A DNA stretch of 64,000 nucleotides from contig OZ022256.1 of the NCBI GenBank assembly GCA_963978905.1, positions 51,880,001 to 51,944,000 on the forward strand. The letters are read 5' to 3'. Origin of the DNA: Trichostrongylus colubriformis. Taxonomy: Eukaryota > Nematoda > Chromadorea > Rhabditida > Trichostrongylidae. Position numbers and translations under genes: made by a program. Of the stretch, positions 25,794-40,700 are shown in pieces (the stretch's first letter is position 1; each line of letters opens with the position of its first letter). A model generated the notes under the pieces. The model worked only from the letters and a program-made list of their open reading frames with translations. It was not told where the DNA came from and ran no database searches.

Positions 25794-28700
25794 ATGCAGA
25801 CGCCGATGCCAGCAGCGTACCCCGTACAGTACCAGTACCAATATCCTGTGCCTCCACAGGGATACACTACAGCTGGTGTAAGTTTTCTCAATTGTTTTAT
25901 TAGGTTGGCATCTAAGTAATCGCGGATTTTTAAATACTGCTTTTTCCCTCAAAACTGCTTTCCACAAAACTTCTTCTGTACATATTTATGTAGTACAAGT
26001 CCACACGCATCTATAGGTATTGTTGTCTTCCATCTCCCAGATAACCCTTTTCGGCAAAATAAAAATATCAAATGTCACCTCATTTTCAATTCCAATTTTT
26101 TTTCATTGAATGGCGTTAGACAGGGAAAGGGAAAGGTGATAATTTGATGGAGAAAGATCAGGACTATAAGGCAGCAATTTTTATCCAAGCTCGAGAATTT
26201 TTTGAAAAAAATTCTAAAATTTTTTTTACCACTATTGAAAAAATGACTCGCCAAAAAATTCACGAGCTTGGATAAAAATTGCTGCCCCTTCCACCTTATA
26301 GCCCTGATCTTGCTCCATCGGATTATCACCTTTTCCTTTCCCTGTCTAACGCCATTCAAAGAAAAATCTTTTTATAATTTTTGTATTGAAAATGAGGTTG
26401 ACCGTTGATATGTTCATTTTGCCGAAAAGGGTTCTCCGGGAGATGGAAGACAATAATACCTATAGATGCGTGTGGAATTATACTACATGTGTATGTACAG
26501 AAGAGATTGCTGGAAAGCAGTTTGGAGGGAAAAAGCAGTATTTAAAAATCTGCAATTACTTAGTTGCCAACCCAATAGTTGAAGCAATTAGTGTCATAAA
26601 AAAATCACCTTTACTATGCTGGAGTGTTAATGATCTCGTATAGCCAATTAGATGTATAAGAATCGAAGATAGAGTGAGACGTGCTGCATTTTTTCCAGAA
26701 TCGGGATGGTGAATTGTTTGAATAAGGTCATCCCCCCACCCCGTTCATTAGTGTTCATGGCTGGCTATCCCAACAATCTCTGTTGTAGACAAACTATCTG
26801 AATCCGTCTCCTGTTGCAGTTATATATGCTCTATTTGTATGATTAGATCGAGAGGTTATGGTAAGCTTGACTTATAGTTTATGAGGTTCAGAAGTCGTTG
26901 CAGCTACCTGCTTCGCTTAGCTTTAGTACCTTTCTTCCTCCCTTTTTCACGCAATTCTACCTTTGATCACGATTTAAAACATTCGGAAGATGTTGATAGT
27001 GAAGGTGGTATATAAAACTGGATCGCTGTCCGGTTTTATACCAACGACGCTCTGAGCCATAGCATTAGAATGGCGTTAACGTGCACCAGCCAGCAGCCTT
27101 TCAAACGTTTTCTGAAGGACACGCCTAGGTGCGGTTGAATAGATGAACGAAATGAGGGACGAAAGCCGTTTTATTACAGGGACCACCAACAGGAGCAACA
27201 ATGCAATGGAACTACATACAGCCTATACCGGTCAATTTCCTACCTCCAGGAACAATTCCTATACCTGTACAGGTACTTTATCCTGCTAGCTCAAGAAATA
27301 GTCAATCCTTCTGCAGAATAATTCGAACTCTGTTGATTCTACAGGGACTTTCAGTTTTTTAAGGGATTTTTCAAGGGTTTGCGTCTTCATAAAGATCATA
27401 AATACTTTTTTCTTAAAGTTTCACGAGTTTAACAACTTCAGGATCTCAGCAAGTCGATTGCTGAGGGAACACCGATCTGCCCAGTCACGGTAGCAGAACA
27501 GTTTGCACAGATGTCTGTCACGGGCGGAACATGGGGTGCAATGACCCCCGCAGCTGGTTGGTTTTTTATTTCATGACGTAGATCTTATTGTTCATCCTTT
27601 ATGGTAAATCTTGTTATGTGAGGTTTTTTATATAGCTAATTCCATTCTGCTTCTACATGATCAAATTGAATAGTGTATGAAATTTCAGTGCCTATGGCTA
27701 TTCCGATCCCAAATCCTGCCACTTTCCACAGTGCTCCAATTGATCCAAGCCAAGAGCCCCATGAAGCTACTGTGGCTGTTGTTCATCCCATGGCTGCCTC
27801 CGAAGGTGCACTATTTGATTCGATTTGTGTAATCTTAATTGAATATGTAGTCTGGAACTGGCTGTTAACCTCGGTCTCATACTATGTTATAGGCTATGAA
27901 AGCAGCGCTAGCTCCAATGGCACGGCTTCGCGTCGAAGTACTTCCAATGGTCAATACGATATTACTCGTAAACGGTCCTCAAGTTCAGTGACAGACTACG
28001 ATGAGCAGATTGCTGAGAGGAAACGGTAAGTTGAGATTTACAGTAGGGTTGAATATTTCGCAGTGACCATATCTCGTTCAGAATGGAAGCAGAAGATGCC
28101 GAAAGAGAGCGATGTGAAGAGGATCGGATTATGCGTGAAAAAGAAGAGAAAGCACGACGGCAGATGGAGGAGGAGCGAAGACGCAAGGACGAGGAGCGGC
28201 AAAAATTACAGGTTTCATTGTGTTCTTTATGAAGTATATACCTTATATTTTTCGTTTCCAATATCAGAATTTTGGATGTCGTCTTTCGAGAAATCCGGTA
28301 CCAATCTGGAGTTAATAATTTTAGGAAAAGGAGCGAATTAGGAAAACACTAGAGGAGGCTCTGGAACGTGCCAAGCACGAAGCGGAAATCACTAGAAAGG
28401 CTCGGGTTTTCAAGCACGTACTTGAAGGATCCCAAAAAAGTCCGGAGTTGGAAAGACGTCTTCTCGGCGTCGATCCGGAGACCGGAGATAGGATTTTACA
28501 TGAGGTATCTTCATTTTTACCGAGTTTTTTGTTCCGTAAATGGCACTTTTCAAAATAGAAATGGCATTTTAGAATTAAAATTTCCTTAAATTCTTTTTTT
28601 AAGTTGATAGGTTCGAGTTTGGTCCTTGTGATAATCTAGATTCTCATCTGATCGTCGGTTTCTAGCCCTATCCGCCTCTCTTTTTTATTGGTTCCCATCC

Positions 28701-31700
28701 ATTTGTTTCCATATTTTTCCATCTGCTACCATCTGTGCCACGTTCCCTCATCTCCATCCATTTTCCTCTTTTCTCCGTAGGAACGCTTGTGGGTGTATGC
28801 CATTAGCACAGGAAATTCCCGTGCTCACGTTAGCGCAAAGTGATGGGTGAGCTATGGGTACTGTATTGGTTGAATCCTGATTACGCTAGCATGAGACGTA
28901 GAACACTGTCATCACTTCAGGACCCATCCAATAAGGCGTGCATAGCTATCATCGCGTCGCACACCGGCAATTTTTCTGTCTTAATGGCATACACCTGAAC
29001 GATAGCATGAGAGCCACTCATAATTAATCTTCTCAATTTACGCCCGGTTTAGAGTGCTTTAAACTGCTTGATATACTTGGATAGAAAAATACATTGTGGT
29101 AGTAAAAGATAGATAGATTTGTATAATAGATTATCGAGGAGAGCTTATTGTTAGCTAGCTATGAACCACCCTTATTTCACTGCTACCGCAGTGAAATAAA
29201 AATAAGATTAATTCATTCAAAAAATTGAACATTTTCAAGAAGAATTTTAAGACTCTTCGGATTTCACACTACCACATTTGACCAATGACTTTATCATGTC
29301 TTATGATTGTTTCCTCTTACAAGGGCACCCTTGTTTTTTTAATGTTTTTTCTTTGTTTGTTCCCTTTGTGATTATGATCTTATCTCTTTCTTCATCACTT
29401 ATGTCATGTCACACAATAGCAATTCCCCAAGTACTTGTTTGCTTTGTTCACGTTCTTCCTTCGTTTGTTCTCGGCTGTTACCAGTCTAATTTCTATGGAT
29501 CTCTTTCTCTCTATTCTCGCAAAATTGTTGCTTTTTGGGAATTTCGCTTCCTAACCATTTTTTGTCTTGTCTTTTCACTCAATATCTTTTATTGCTTATT
29601 GCTTCGACTCTGTCAAGGGTCTACCTTCTCTCTAATATAATTTTGCTCGCCATTGCGTGTCCTCTTTTGTCATGAACAACTCACTTTTTGCCAATCACAC
29701 TTAAGTCGTACAAATGGTGGAGCCTCACTGAGTCTGTAGCTTTGGAAACTAGTGCATCAAGCGGAAGGATGTGTAAACAGACTTAGCCGTAGTTACATTA
29801 TCTGCTACAATGGAATTGTGCTATTTAGAGAATGTGCACTGTTAGCTACGAAACTGGTGACATAGATATAGCAAAAATATTTCCAATGACATTTTTCAGC
29901 TAATAAAGAAACGAGGGAGGAGAAGAGAATAGTTGAGTGGAATTCGGTCTTCAAAATAGAAGAGCAGCGATTTTCGGGTCTCTATGTGCCATAGAAGGAG
30001 ATTAGAGCTCAGGTTGCTCCGCGCACGAAAGCAAATACTACACCTTGTGAAAGTATCATTGCCCTCGAGGGATCTGATGGATAATTTCTGGAGAATTATT
30101 GTGAATTTTCGAGTTTTGTATAGTATACCACGGGGGGTAGTGGGAATTTCGTGGAAAGCTTCCTGTGCCCGTACAACTTGCACTTTCGGAAAGGATCGAC
30201 AAAATACGTGACTTGATCTAATGCAACTCCAGGCTTCACTGTATCAACAGCGATTTCAGATTTCCCAGTTGGAGCGCCACAAGAAACTGGAGAGAGAGGC
30301 TATAGACAGAAAACCATCAAAAGGCAGCGAGCAGCGGTCTAGGGTACGTTATTTTACTCGAATCTGCATCGATCATTGAGCCTTCTTTTTCAAATTCTTG
30401 AACATTTGCAGAGTGCGCAGCCGAAATCGCGAAGTTCATCGATGTCGGAGTCATTTACCAAACTGGAGTCCCGTGATGATGTAGTGAAAAGCCCTTCTGG
30501 CAGGAAACAAGTTCCCTCCATTTGTCCTTTCAATTCTGCTGATAGTCATATTCCTAAAGCCTCACATGGGTCGGCAGGTTAGATTTCGGTCCTTATTCAC
30601 TGAGCCGTGAATGTCATATGATTCTTTGAAAGCTGTCGGGTTTTGAATGCTTTTTTCATGTTCTATTTGTTTGTACTTGTGCAGGAACCCGCCATCCGAC
30701 GTGTGTTGCGATTGCAAGCACTCCACTTCGACGGTCGACTCCTGGGCGAATGTCTGTCAGAGTAACAAAGAAAGAAAAAGAGAACACAGCCCTGGATGAA
30801 GATTGCAATAGGAATACTATTAGAGCGATGAAGTGGGTCAAAATTTATGCATTTTTATTTTTATTTATTGTAAAATGCTAAGGTTTGGGGGTAAGGTTTC
30901 AACGTTAATCAAACCTTTTTTATGCGCCACGTATTCTAGTTCTTCACAGCCGTGGTGGCAGGTGAATGCCGGCCCACAGAATGGCTCGCGGAGGCCACCC
31001 GATGTACAAATCGGAGCTTTCACCATCCCAGAAGTCTGTACGCTATTCGCCCAAGGCAACCCCGCTACTTCGAACCTTGATGAGTGAAAGAGGTGTACGA
31101 TTTTACTACAAATTTGTGCCCGTGGGTAGTTCAATCTGTAGAACACGAATATGACACTCACTGGACGCAATACCGCTTGGCTTTCGCGCAACAGGGGCAG
31201 GTGCTAACAAGGGGGGTGGATCACCGAAGTCGCTCAGCTGAATAAGAATATCGCACTTTCTCAAGACCAAATTGTCTGGTGCCCGCGCCCAGCAACTTGA
31301 AGATTGATTCTATTTGGCGCCGGCCCTGTGGCGCGGGTGTCACGCGATATTGCGCCTAGTGAGTTTCATAATCGTCTCCCATGAGTACTATTACCTTTGG
31401 ATACAGAATGTGCCCCCAAAAAATCACCTCTTTGACCCATCAAGATTCCTTGTGGTGCGGTTGCTTTGGGTAAATAATGCACAAGTCCGGTACCATTTCA
31501 CCAACTCCGAAAGGATGGAAGGCTTGATTGACCTAGACGGGCGATGATGCAGGATTTTATACCCGCACCACTATTTCTGTGTTGTGATTTTCTGACCATT
31601 TACTGACGAGGTTTGCGGCCGTATGATTATGCGTACATAAGGGTTTCATTGATGTCATATCTCGTCTCCAGACTAGTTGGAAAGCCTTTCGTTTGTTAGA

Positions 31701-34700
31701 CACCTTTCTTCATAAAAACAAAAGTCATAGAGTTAGGAACAGGTAAATGTGTAAGCTGCCACTGGTACTGTAAGAGACTTATTCGAAGCTTCTGCAAACA
31801 GAGTACACCGGAAGTCGAGGATTCCTCGACGAGGGGGGGTCGTACCTACAGAGATCAGCTCAAGCTTTGGAATTCAAACTTTCAATAAGCAGATTAAAAG
31901 CGAAGGATATTTCACAGCGAACCCTGTGAAATAGAGATCTTTTTGCTATTCCCATGTCTATTCGTTTACGACTGCATATGGTTTTATTTAGTTGTGCAAC
32001 AAGCCGGGAGGTCCCAAATCCAAGGTGATGGAGTCGGTGCTGAACTTTCGAGTTGCTGGAATTATTCTTCCGGGGTTTCGAAGTCCTTTTAGGTTGTAGC
32101 ATGGTGTGAGGGATATGAGCAGTGGTACTCGTGCACATGGATCTTTAGCCTTGCTTGGTATGAGGACTATGAGCTAAAATAGCGTTTAGGCTCATTTTTG
32201 GGTTTATCACATTATTATATAGCACGAGTTCGCTCAGGGTGCTTCATATATCATATTGTTTTATTTGATAGGCTTATTGCTTGACGCCTTTGATGGGCTA
32301 GAAAGTCCAGAGTGGTTCTTTTGTTTCTCTACTTGTTATCGGATCATAGGACAGCATTCGAAAAAAGTCGGCAATCTTTCTCCGTTAATAGTTTTCATAG
32401 TTATGAATGTATGCTAATAGTGCAAAGGGTTTATTGTTGAATAAAAACAGTTATAAACGGTAACAGATTTTGATAGCACTTCCTTGAAACCAAAAATGCC
32501 ATAAAGAGCTCTTTGTTGCCAATGTGGTCTGTATGTTTATATTGCAACACTCGCAGTGGTGTTGAAATCGCGCTGCTTCACCCGAACCCGTATTTCACTC
32601 ATCGCCTTTCTTCCAAGCTAAAAATCTCTTTTTTCATTGATTGTCTCGGTTTTTTTTTTGGAAGGGGGGAGGAGCATAGCATCGAGCAAATATTTTTCCA
32701 CTTATCCATTGTCTAGAAATGGATGAGATCGAGATCATAATCAGTGTTGAACGCTAACCGTACGCGTTGTCAATCCTGTATTCTAACTTATTCTATTTTC
32801 AGTGTTACCTGTTCTCATTATCTACTATTCAGTTTTATTATTTTTGATTTTCATTTCTGTGCTCATCTTATGCTGCAATAGTAGATTGACAATTTGACTA
32901 ATTCCTCTAGCTTTTCCTTTGAATTAGAAATGTACACGTTCGTGCAACAATAGGCAGATTCGATATCGAAGCCGACATACATGTGGGTGGTTTTTTACCT
33001 AGAAATAAATCAAATCGCAAACCTTTGGTGCCCAGACAGTCTACATTCTCCGCTTGAGTCCTTGATACATGAAGTAGTAGTTTCGCCGAACGTCCAATAA
33101 GATGAGCGGAAAATTGAACTGGGCGGTGCAGGGGAGCGCAAGGGAAGGGAATGAATGAGCGTGGTCATGTTTGTGGACCGACCATGAGTCGAGCTATGCG
33201 AATGTCATCTGCAAAAAAAAAACACTCGGAACATTCACTACAGCATCATGTTGTTCAAGCTTCAGGACAATTTCGGAGATATTTTTATTACTTAAAAAAA
33301 TATTTTCATCATGTTTTTTTTATTCGCCGCTTATTTGAAAGTGACCATGGGCTGGTATAGTAGGAAATTCTCTAGGAATGGGAAATTTTTTATATAGGGC
33401 GCGATAGGTTTGAGAGACTTTTCAGAGGGGCCGTCGGAGCACGGCTATTCTCTAGTGTTATTCATCGCCGCTAACCATCGGTTTACATGTATCGTCGGGC
33501 TTCATCCTTGTTGCCTGTTTTCGTCCGCTCTCTGCTTTCAATTCGCGCTGCGACCCGGAGAATAGCCGCCTCTTCTAATTTTTCGGCTTATGCACTCCCA
33601 GCCCCTAAGTGAATGTCATTACGTTGTCGGGCCGTGGTGGTTTGCCGGCTGCACTGCACAAACGATTAATCAACAACGAAATGGTCGTGGTCGATGCGCT
33701 AATGCTATTCCCGCTCCGTATTCAAATGTAGAATCATCGTTGCTTGTTATGGGTACATCTGTTATTCAGCTGTTTGGAATACGACAAGCCTACATAGTAA
33801 ATCCCTTTATGGATGTCGATTTGCATTATTGATTGCTATTTTTGGGCCGTACTTCAGATAGATGGGGCTGCTTCACGGACCAAATGTGAAACCGTAGGTA
33901 GCATCCTCTTACGCTATATTTTACATAACCATGCGTTGGAAAGGGTTGAGACAGAGCCTTGGATAATGAACTCTCTTTTTCCAGGGGGTCAAACATTGTC
34001 TCGAGACAATCGCCCCCTCCCATCTTGAATGATTACCAGTTCAGTCCTCCCCCAAATTACCCAGTGGGAAGGTAAAGTACTCCGCACAATTACTGAAAAT
34101 TAGCAGAATCAGGAATCACTGCATTTATGGTTTTACTCCTCTCTCCAAGTGCCCAAGTCAAGCAAGGTTCCTTAGCCTTGTCCCAACTCAAGAAGTAGGA
34201 CCCTGCCCCCTCACTGTTCAGGATTCCTCGACTGGTGGATTTGATGGTGGACCCTGCTCACCAATAGTAGGCTAGGTACGGTATCCTTGAGAAAGTATCG
34301 ATCGTACATATTCGCCGGGTTCTCTAAAAATTTCGACCATTCCTTAAAAATCACGAAACGACTGCTTTAGAATGACTCTGACACCCAAATGAGCACCATT
34401 CTGCTTCTCTCTTATATCATTACGTCACAAGGCTTATCGTTCTCGTCTGGGCATAAGCTAATTCGCCGGGTCGAGCCCGGCTTATAACGCCCCGATTACT
34501 CGGTGAAATTCGTTATAGTACGATGGCATGCGTCTTTTTGCTCTACTTTCTGTATCAATTCTAGATTTATTATTGATTTTGAATGCATTCAAAGTGCACT
34601 TTCCGGTATTCAAGCTGTGAAACGTGACACTATGCCTACATACATCTAAATCTCATTTCAAAGTGAGCGAATGTCAATGTTTTGGTATTTGTTTATATTT

Positions 34701-37700
34701 ATATTCTAGCAGATCGCCTCATACACCGGTGGGCAGAGATCAAAAGATGCCGCCATCGAAAATTCCAGTCGCTACGCCCATCTTGAGTGCGGCAAAAAGG
34801 TGAGCGATCAGTGTCTACTCAGCGCTTGGTGGACGTGGTTTTCCTATTTCTTTTCGTTTTTGATAGAACTTTCCTTGTTAACTGGAGTGTATTCAGCTCA
34901 TATCTTGTGAATAGTGGTGACAGATATTCCATTTTCTTTTTTTTTTTGTTATGCAGATCGTCATATTATTCCTAATACAGCTTGTAGTTGAATATCTGAA
35001 TTGGTATTGTGAGAAATTATTTTCCGTTTATATTCAGCGGAAATCGTCCGTCCACTCTCCCACCACAACCACTGAGAAACGCTAACCATTTCCCAGCAGT
35101 TGAGTCGGAAGCCGTTCAATTGATCAAAAGTTTACCAACGGTTCGTTTTTGATTTCACTTAAATCAGAAGAATTCGTAGTTCGATAGGCTGTAGGCTTCA
35201 TTTAATCAGTAATTGGTGATGATAAATTTTATGCTTCGAAAATGCACGTAGTGTGGCTATCATTGATTTCCCTCAATGTTTGCGCGTAGTGAGATCACGA
35301 CTATGGTCATAGTTATATCATGAGGGTCAGTCAAAGGGGGAGACGCAACCTTTCACCGACGTCGAAACTCCTTCCCTCCATAGGTCAGGCTGTGTTCATT
35401 CACCTTCCTCCTGTTTGAAAAGCATCTGTCCCATGTGCTTCAGCCTAAGCCCTTTGGTCTCCCCCACTCTGACTGACCCTATTATATTATTCATGGATAC
35501 AGTAAATAACGCGAGACCTTTAAAAAACATTGATCAGCAAGAACGAGCTTCATGAACAGCTTGAATGATTGATCGTGCGCGAACTGTGCTCGTTTTATGT
35601 CCTCATATGTATCTCAAGACTATCCAACTGCGTCACCATGTCGCGCGCCAAGTGCTTTGCTGAACCTGCTATGGACTGGCAGCGCACTAGGGGTTGAGGC
35701 CCACCTCACCGCATGATGTAGCCCGTTAGACCTTCCGCACACCCCATTTACAAGTGCTTAACACACATTACCCTGGTCCTAGGGCTCTCGAAACCATCTT
35801 TCAACGAAGTCTACGTGACACATGCGCGAGACATTGTTAATAATTTGGAACTGATAGTCGAAAAAACGCACGAAGCATCCCATTAGTGTCATGTAGCGCC
35901 TGCGTGGTTCACCAAAACTAGCTACTTCAGTATAAACGCCGGGTCAAACCAAGTCCGGGGGGAGACGCAATTTTGTGTCGACGTCGAAACTCCATTCCCT
36001 CCCTAGGCTTAGGCTAAAATTGATATCTCCTTCTTCTACATAAAAAAGCATATGTCAAAGCATAGGTCTCATCAGCTTTAGCCTCAGCCTAGGGAGGGAA
36101 AGAAGCTTTGACGTGGGTGAAACGTTGACGCAAAGTTGCGTCTTCCCCCCCCCCCCCCCGACTTGATTTGACCCCAAACGCCATTGATACCGCATGGTTT
36201 ACACACCGTTGATGACCGAGTGGTTTACGCACCGCCGTTTGTTTGATTCATTTGTTATATCCATCTACGTATTGCTGACATGTGCAGCAATCTATCCACT
36301 GAATGATCGAATATGGTGCTACGTGCCAATTGTAGGAACTGAAACACAGTTGAGTACTCATGAGGGGTTATACCTCGCAAACAATTCACAATACTGTTCT
36401 GCGGAATCAAATACGTGGAATCGTTTGGTCACGGGATTAGGGATTTCCCGCCATTGCCTATGTACCGACACTTTGAATGGCTGCAGCAATTTTGAATTTC
36501 GCGCACTTCTCTCTCCGCTACTCTCTTCTCCTCTATTTTACCTGTGAAATACACTTTTAGCCATTCCTTACGAACACCTCGATTTTTCCAACTTTTTCTC
36601 CAAGTTGATTTAGGGGGGGGGGGGCATTGTCGGCGCTACTGGAGTTGGGGGGGCCACTCGACAAAAGCATAAGTTGCCCCCAATTTCTGTTTATAGGCAC
36701 TCTCAAGGTTATTTTATGCCTAGATACAGCTAACTAACTGAAAAAACAAACTATTCCTCCATCAGAATATAACGAGAAATTCACTTCAACTAGACTAAAC
36801 AACCACTTACGCATATTCGCCTAAGCCTAGGGAAAGGGAATCTCCTTCCCCAAGGCTTAGGCTAACGTAGGATGGAAAAAAAGCACGAATTTGCTTCTTT
36901 AGAATCGTTTCTATGCAGTATTCGAAGCCGATTCGGCTAGCGCTATGGCTTCTCTGCGCTCTATCCCTGCGTTAGAGACGCAGAGCACAGTGCGCTGGCC
37001 CCCCCCCCAACTCCAGTAGCACCGGCATTGTCTATCATACCCTATATATCGTATCTAAACCTAAGGTGCGACAGCATGGGCGGTCGCGTGCGCACCTTTG
37101 CAGGGGCGCCCCAAACGTTTTGTTAGATGAGGGGTGGAGTGGCGCCGTAGCGATTTCAACATAGATGCTCAGACCTACCCACACTCATTCTGTACTTCAT
37201 ATAGTTTGCTATATTATGCGCTGTGAAAAGTCTAGGGTCAAATCAAGCCGGGGGGGGGAGACGCAACTTTGCGTCAAATTTCCACCTACAGCAAAGCTTC
37301 TTTGTCTCCCTAGGCTTAGGCTAAAGCAGATGAAGCCTATGCTTTGACAGATGCTTTTTTCATGTGGAAGGAGAGGATATCAATTTTAGCCTAAGCCTAG
37401 GGAGGGAAAGGAGTCGCGTTCGACGTCGACGCAAAACGCAACTTTGCGTCGAAGTCGAAACTCCTTTCCCTCAATAGGCTTAGGCTAAAATTGATATCTG
37501 CTCTTTCTACATAAAAAGCATATGTCAAAGCATAGGTCTCATCTGCTTTAGCAGAAGCCTAGGGAGCGAAAGAAGCTTTGACGTGGGTGAAACGTCGACC
37601 CAAAGTTGCGTCTCCCTCCCTCCCCTCTCCCTGACTTTATTTGACCCTAAGGGGCTTTCACCTGAAGTAGTTTTGGCTAAAGCCTAGGCAAAAATAACGC

Positions 37701-40700
37701 CGTACGCCAAGCACACTTTAGTGCTCCTTTCATCTACATTAGCACACTTAATTCTTTAACTGTGGATTCCAGTTTAGGCTGCAGAGATGATGTAAGTAAA
37801 CGAGTATCGATATAAAATTCCATGCCATGCGCTGCCGCAGAGTGGCGGATGCGGCACGCCACACTCTGCGGCGCTGCCCTCATTTCTAAACACTTCCGTA
37901 CAAAGTAATCGATCGATGCACCTCTGAGGTTGCTTTCATACTCTGTGAGGCTGTCCGCGTCACTTCCGGCGGCAAAGTACGAAGGCAACCAAATCCGTCT
38001 GTCGGTTTTCTCGTTTGGGTGTGGACGCGTTCAGAGAGTGACACAAGCTGGCATTTACATAATACGTTGAATTCAGTGTCATAATTTGTTTTTGTTCCTT
38101 CTATTGTTATCTCATTTTATTGTTATCTTCCTTCTATTTGCAATATTCTTTGATATTATGGTTTTATCTGCCCCTTGCTGTGCTCCCCAAGCCGGTCCGA
38201 GTGTTGGTGTACCTTGTGGACATACGGACAAGATACTTCCTTTCGGTAACACTGAAGTTTGAGGGAAGCACAGTTGTCCCAGTTTTCATTGAACGGTGTA
38301 TCTAACGAAGGTTATCTCTTCCTATTCAAGCGTGGCTCTGTGACCAAGCTCAAGAGTCAAAGAGATGGGATGCCTAATCTTGAAAATCACGCAAATTCTC
38401 AGTTCAACACATTTTCGCGCGATTGTTTTTCACTTGATATTGTCGCAAACCAATTGATCTGCAAACTACGTTGCTGAGTTCACACATATGTATGCGTATA
38501 TTTTTGACCAAGTTTTAGTGGTTATCCAAAATTCGTGGCAGACGCTGAGCAAATTGGAGTCCTCCCCTCTTCCTCCACCCCTCAACCACAGCATCACCGG
38601 AAATTCAATATTTCCCAACATTCGTATCATCAGAGTTAGCAGCTTGCGTACCGTCCCGACCGTTTTTACACTACCCATTAGGTAACTATAAAGTTTTGAA
38701 AGTTTGCCGGACCCGTTTTGGCAGGGGTGTGTCACATACGGTACAGTTGAATGGTTATTGATCAAAACAGTGCTGTGCTGCTTACGTCGTCGGCAATAAT
38801 GTGACGCAGAATTGTTCCTTTATATCTTAATCCGTGCGCTTATTCCCATATCAGCAAGCTGGTAAAAAATATTATTAGCGGGAGCGGGGTTATTCATTGA
38901 TATGACTATGATCTGTTTTTCATGTTCAGTTATTTCGCTGATGAGATCATTTGGTATAGCAGAAAGGTGGTTTTTCAGGATATCCCTACCAGGCCGCGGA
39001 ATCTATTCATATCTGAAGATCATTGTGATGTGAGTTTTGGAAACTTCATGCCAATCTTTCATGTCGTTGCCTTTCAAGTGGACCCCGCTGAAGGCCTCTT
39101 TCCTGTTCCGTTTTCTTCTTTCAAAATTTCTCATTATATGGGAGTTTGTGTGTTAACATGAAGCGTCGAGGTTGTGATTGCAAGGACGGGACGGTCACCA
39201 AGCGTGTTTTCTTTTATGAACTGGCGATCATTGGATATGCGGTTGCTACTAGTCCATTTCGTTCAAAAAAGTTGCGAACGCGTTGCCTTTTTTTATCTGG
39301 TTGAGCTTTTGAAGTATTAAAGCACAGAGCAGTAGCTAGGAAGTATATAGGAAGTTTTTAGTGATCATCCTTTGATGATCTCACTTTTAGCTGTGTAGTG
39401 TCCCCGTAACGATCTTGGTTGTATACTCTCGTAGAATTTTAAAGACAGCGAGGTGCTCATCGAGTGCTTACGGGTGAAGGGAAGCACCCATCGTAACCAT
39501 CATGAAAGAGCTTCGTAAAGTATAATAATTCACTGGGAAGCTTGGAAAACAAGGCGCCCAAGTGCTCTTGAAACTGTTGGAACCGGTAGCTGGTTATCTC
39601 GTAAAACACATGCTTTTATGCCAGTATTTTGCGATAGGACCAATGGGAAGGTTGGGTGGACTCATAAGAGGGCAACTGGCGTAGCTGTCAATTATTTCTG
39701 TTTGTTTTGGTTATCTGCTGTTATGGAGGTTCTCACTCTGTACTGTTGCCTGCTGACAAGTATGTATGTGTGTTTGTGCAGTGGTTTATGTGATAAGTGC
39801 TATCCGTGCTCTATTTGTGAAAATTTGTTAGTAGAAGCGTGTAAACTCAGTCATAGGGCGAATGTATATCTAACGGTAGGTAAAGCCGTATCATGGTGAC
39901 GCTACCTGAAAAACTCATGCGTAAGCAACCTTCAGTGTTAGAATTGTTTGACTCTCTGTTAGATTTTACAGATAATTGGGAGAGTTATCGGTGTGCATAA
40001 TAGCAATCAAAGTTCTATGGAAAAATTAGTCAGGCACACTCGACTGTATTGAATAGCTGCTCACGATACATGGTTGTCGGGTGGGACCTCTCTCTTCATT
40101 TGAGTTCAGTATTGTTGAGTTGAGTCAGATCTGCTGTAGCGCAAGAAATGCTAGGAGCTGTCGACAAATAACTGTCTTGGGCGTCCAGTCTTCTGACATG
40201 GGAGCAATGAAAATGTCATGAAAAAAAGGACAAGAACTGTCGGTGACTGAGCGCTCAATCGCTTTCTCTCTGTCAGACCTTATGCTTGAACAGTGACGGC
40301 TTCATATGTGCGTTACTCAGTAGAATGTGCCGTTTCTGCTTCTTTTGTTCCTGATTTCTTATTTAAGTGTTCATCCGTCGTTAGTTAATACGTCAATATT
40401 CTCTCAATAGGATTCTTTCGATCGGTAATATGTGAATTTTCTATGTAGTTGGAAGTTTCATAATCACCACTCTCGTAAAGCAACCTACAAAAAAGCCTAA
40501 TGAGAATGCTGTCGGTATGGGTGTAGGGCGACCAGTCGGTAGTTGTCGGAAGTCTACTGCCACCATCGACTGTTTTCATCGCAGACAATCGGTTTTTTGT
40601 CGTCACCGGCTATCGCAGTAAAATCTATCGCTTTCTAATGGCGATGTTGTCGTTGTGGTTATGTTTAGTTTGACCTGGATCTTGATTCGAGCTCGTTTAC

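Noticed and set aside
30966..31154. Exon-like Ser/Pro/Lys-rich frame in the coiled-coil gene intron
   Set aside because: It overlaps the inverted-repeat pair at 30960-31560, and its phase does not fit the next exon. Joining 30832 directly to 34713 keeps phase without it.
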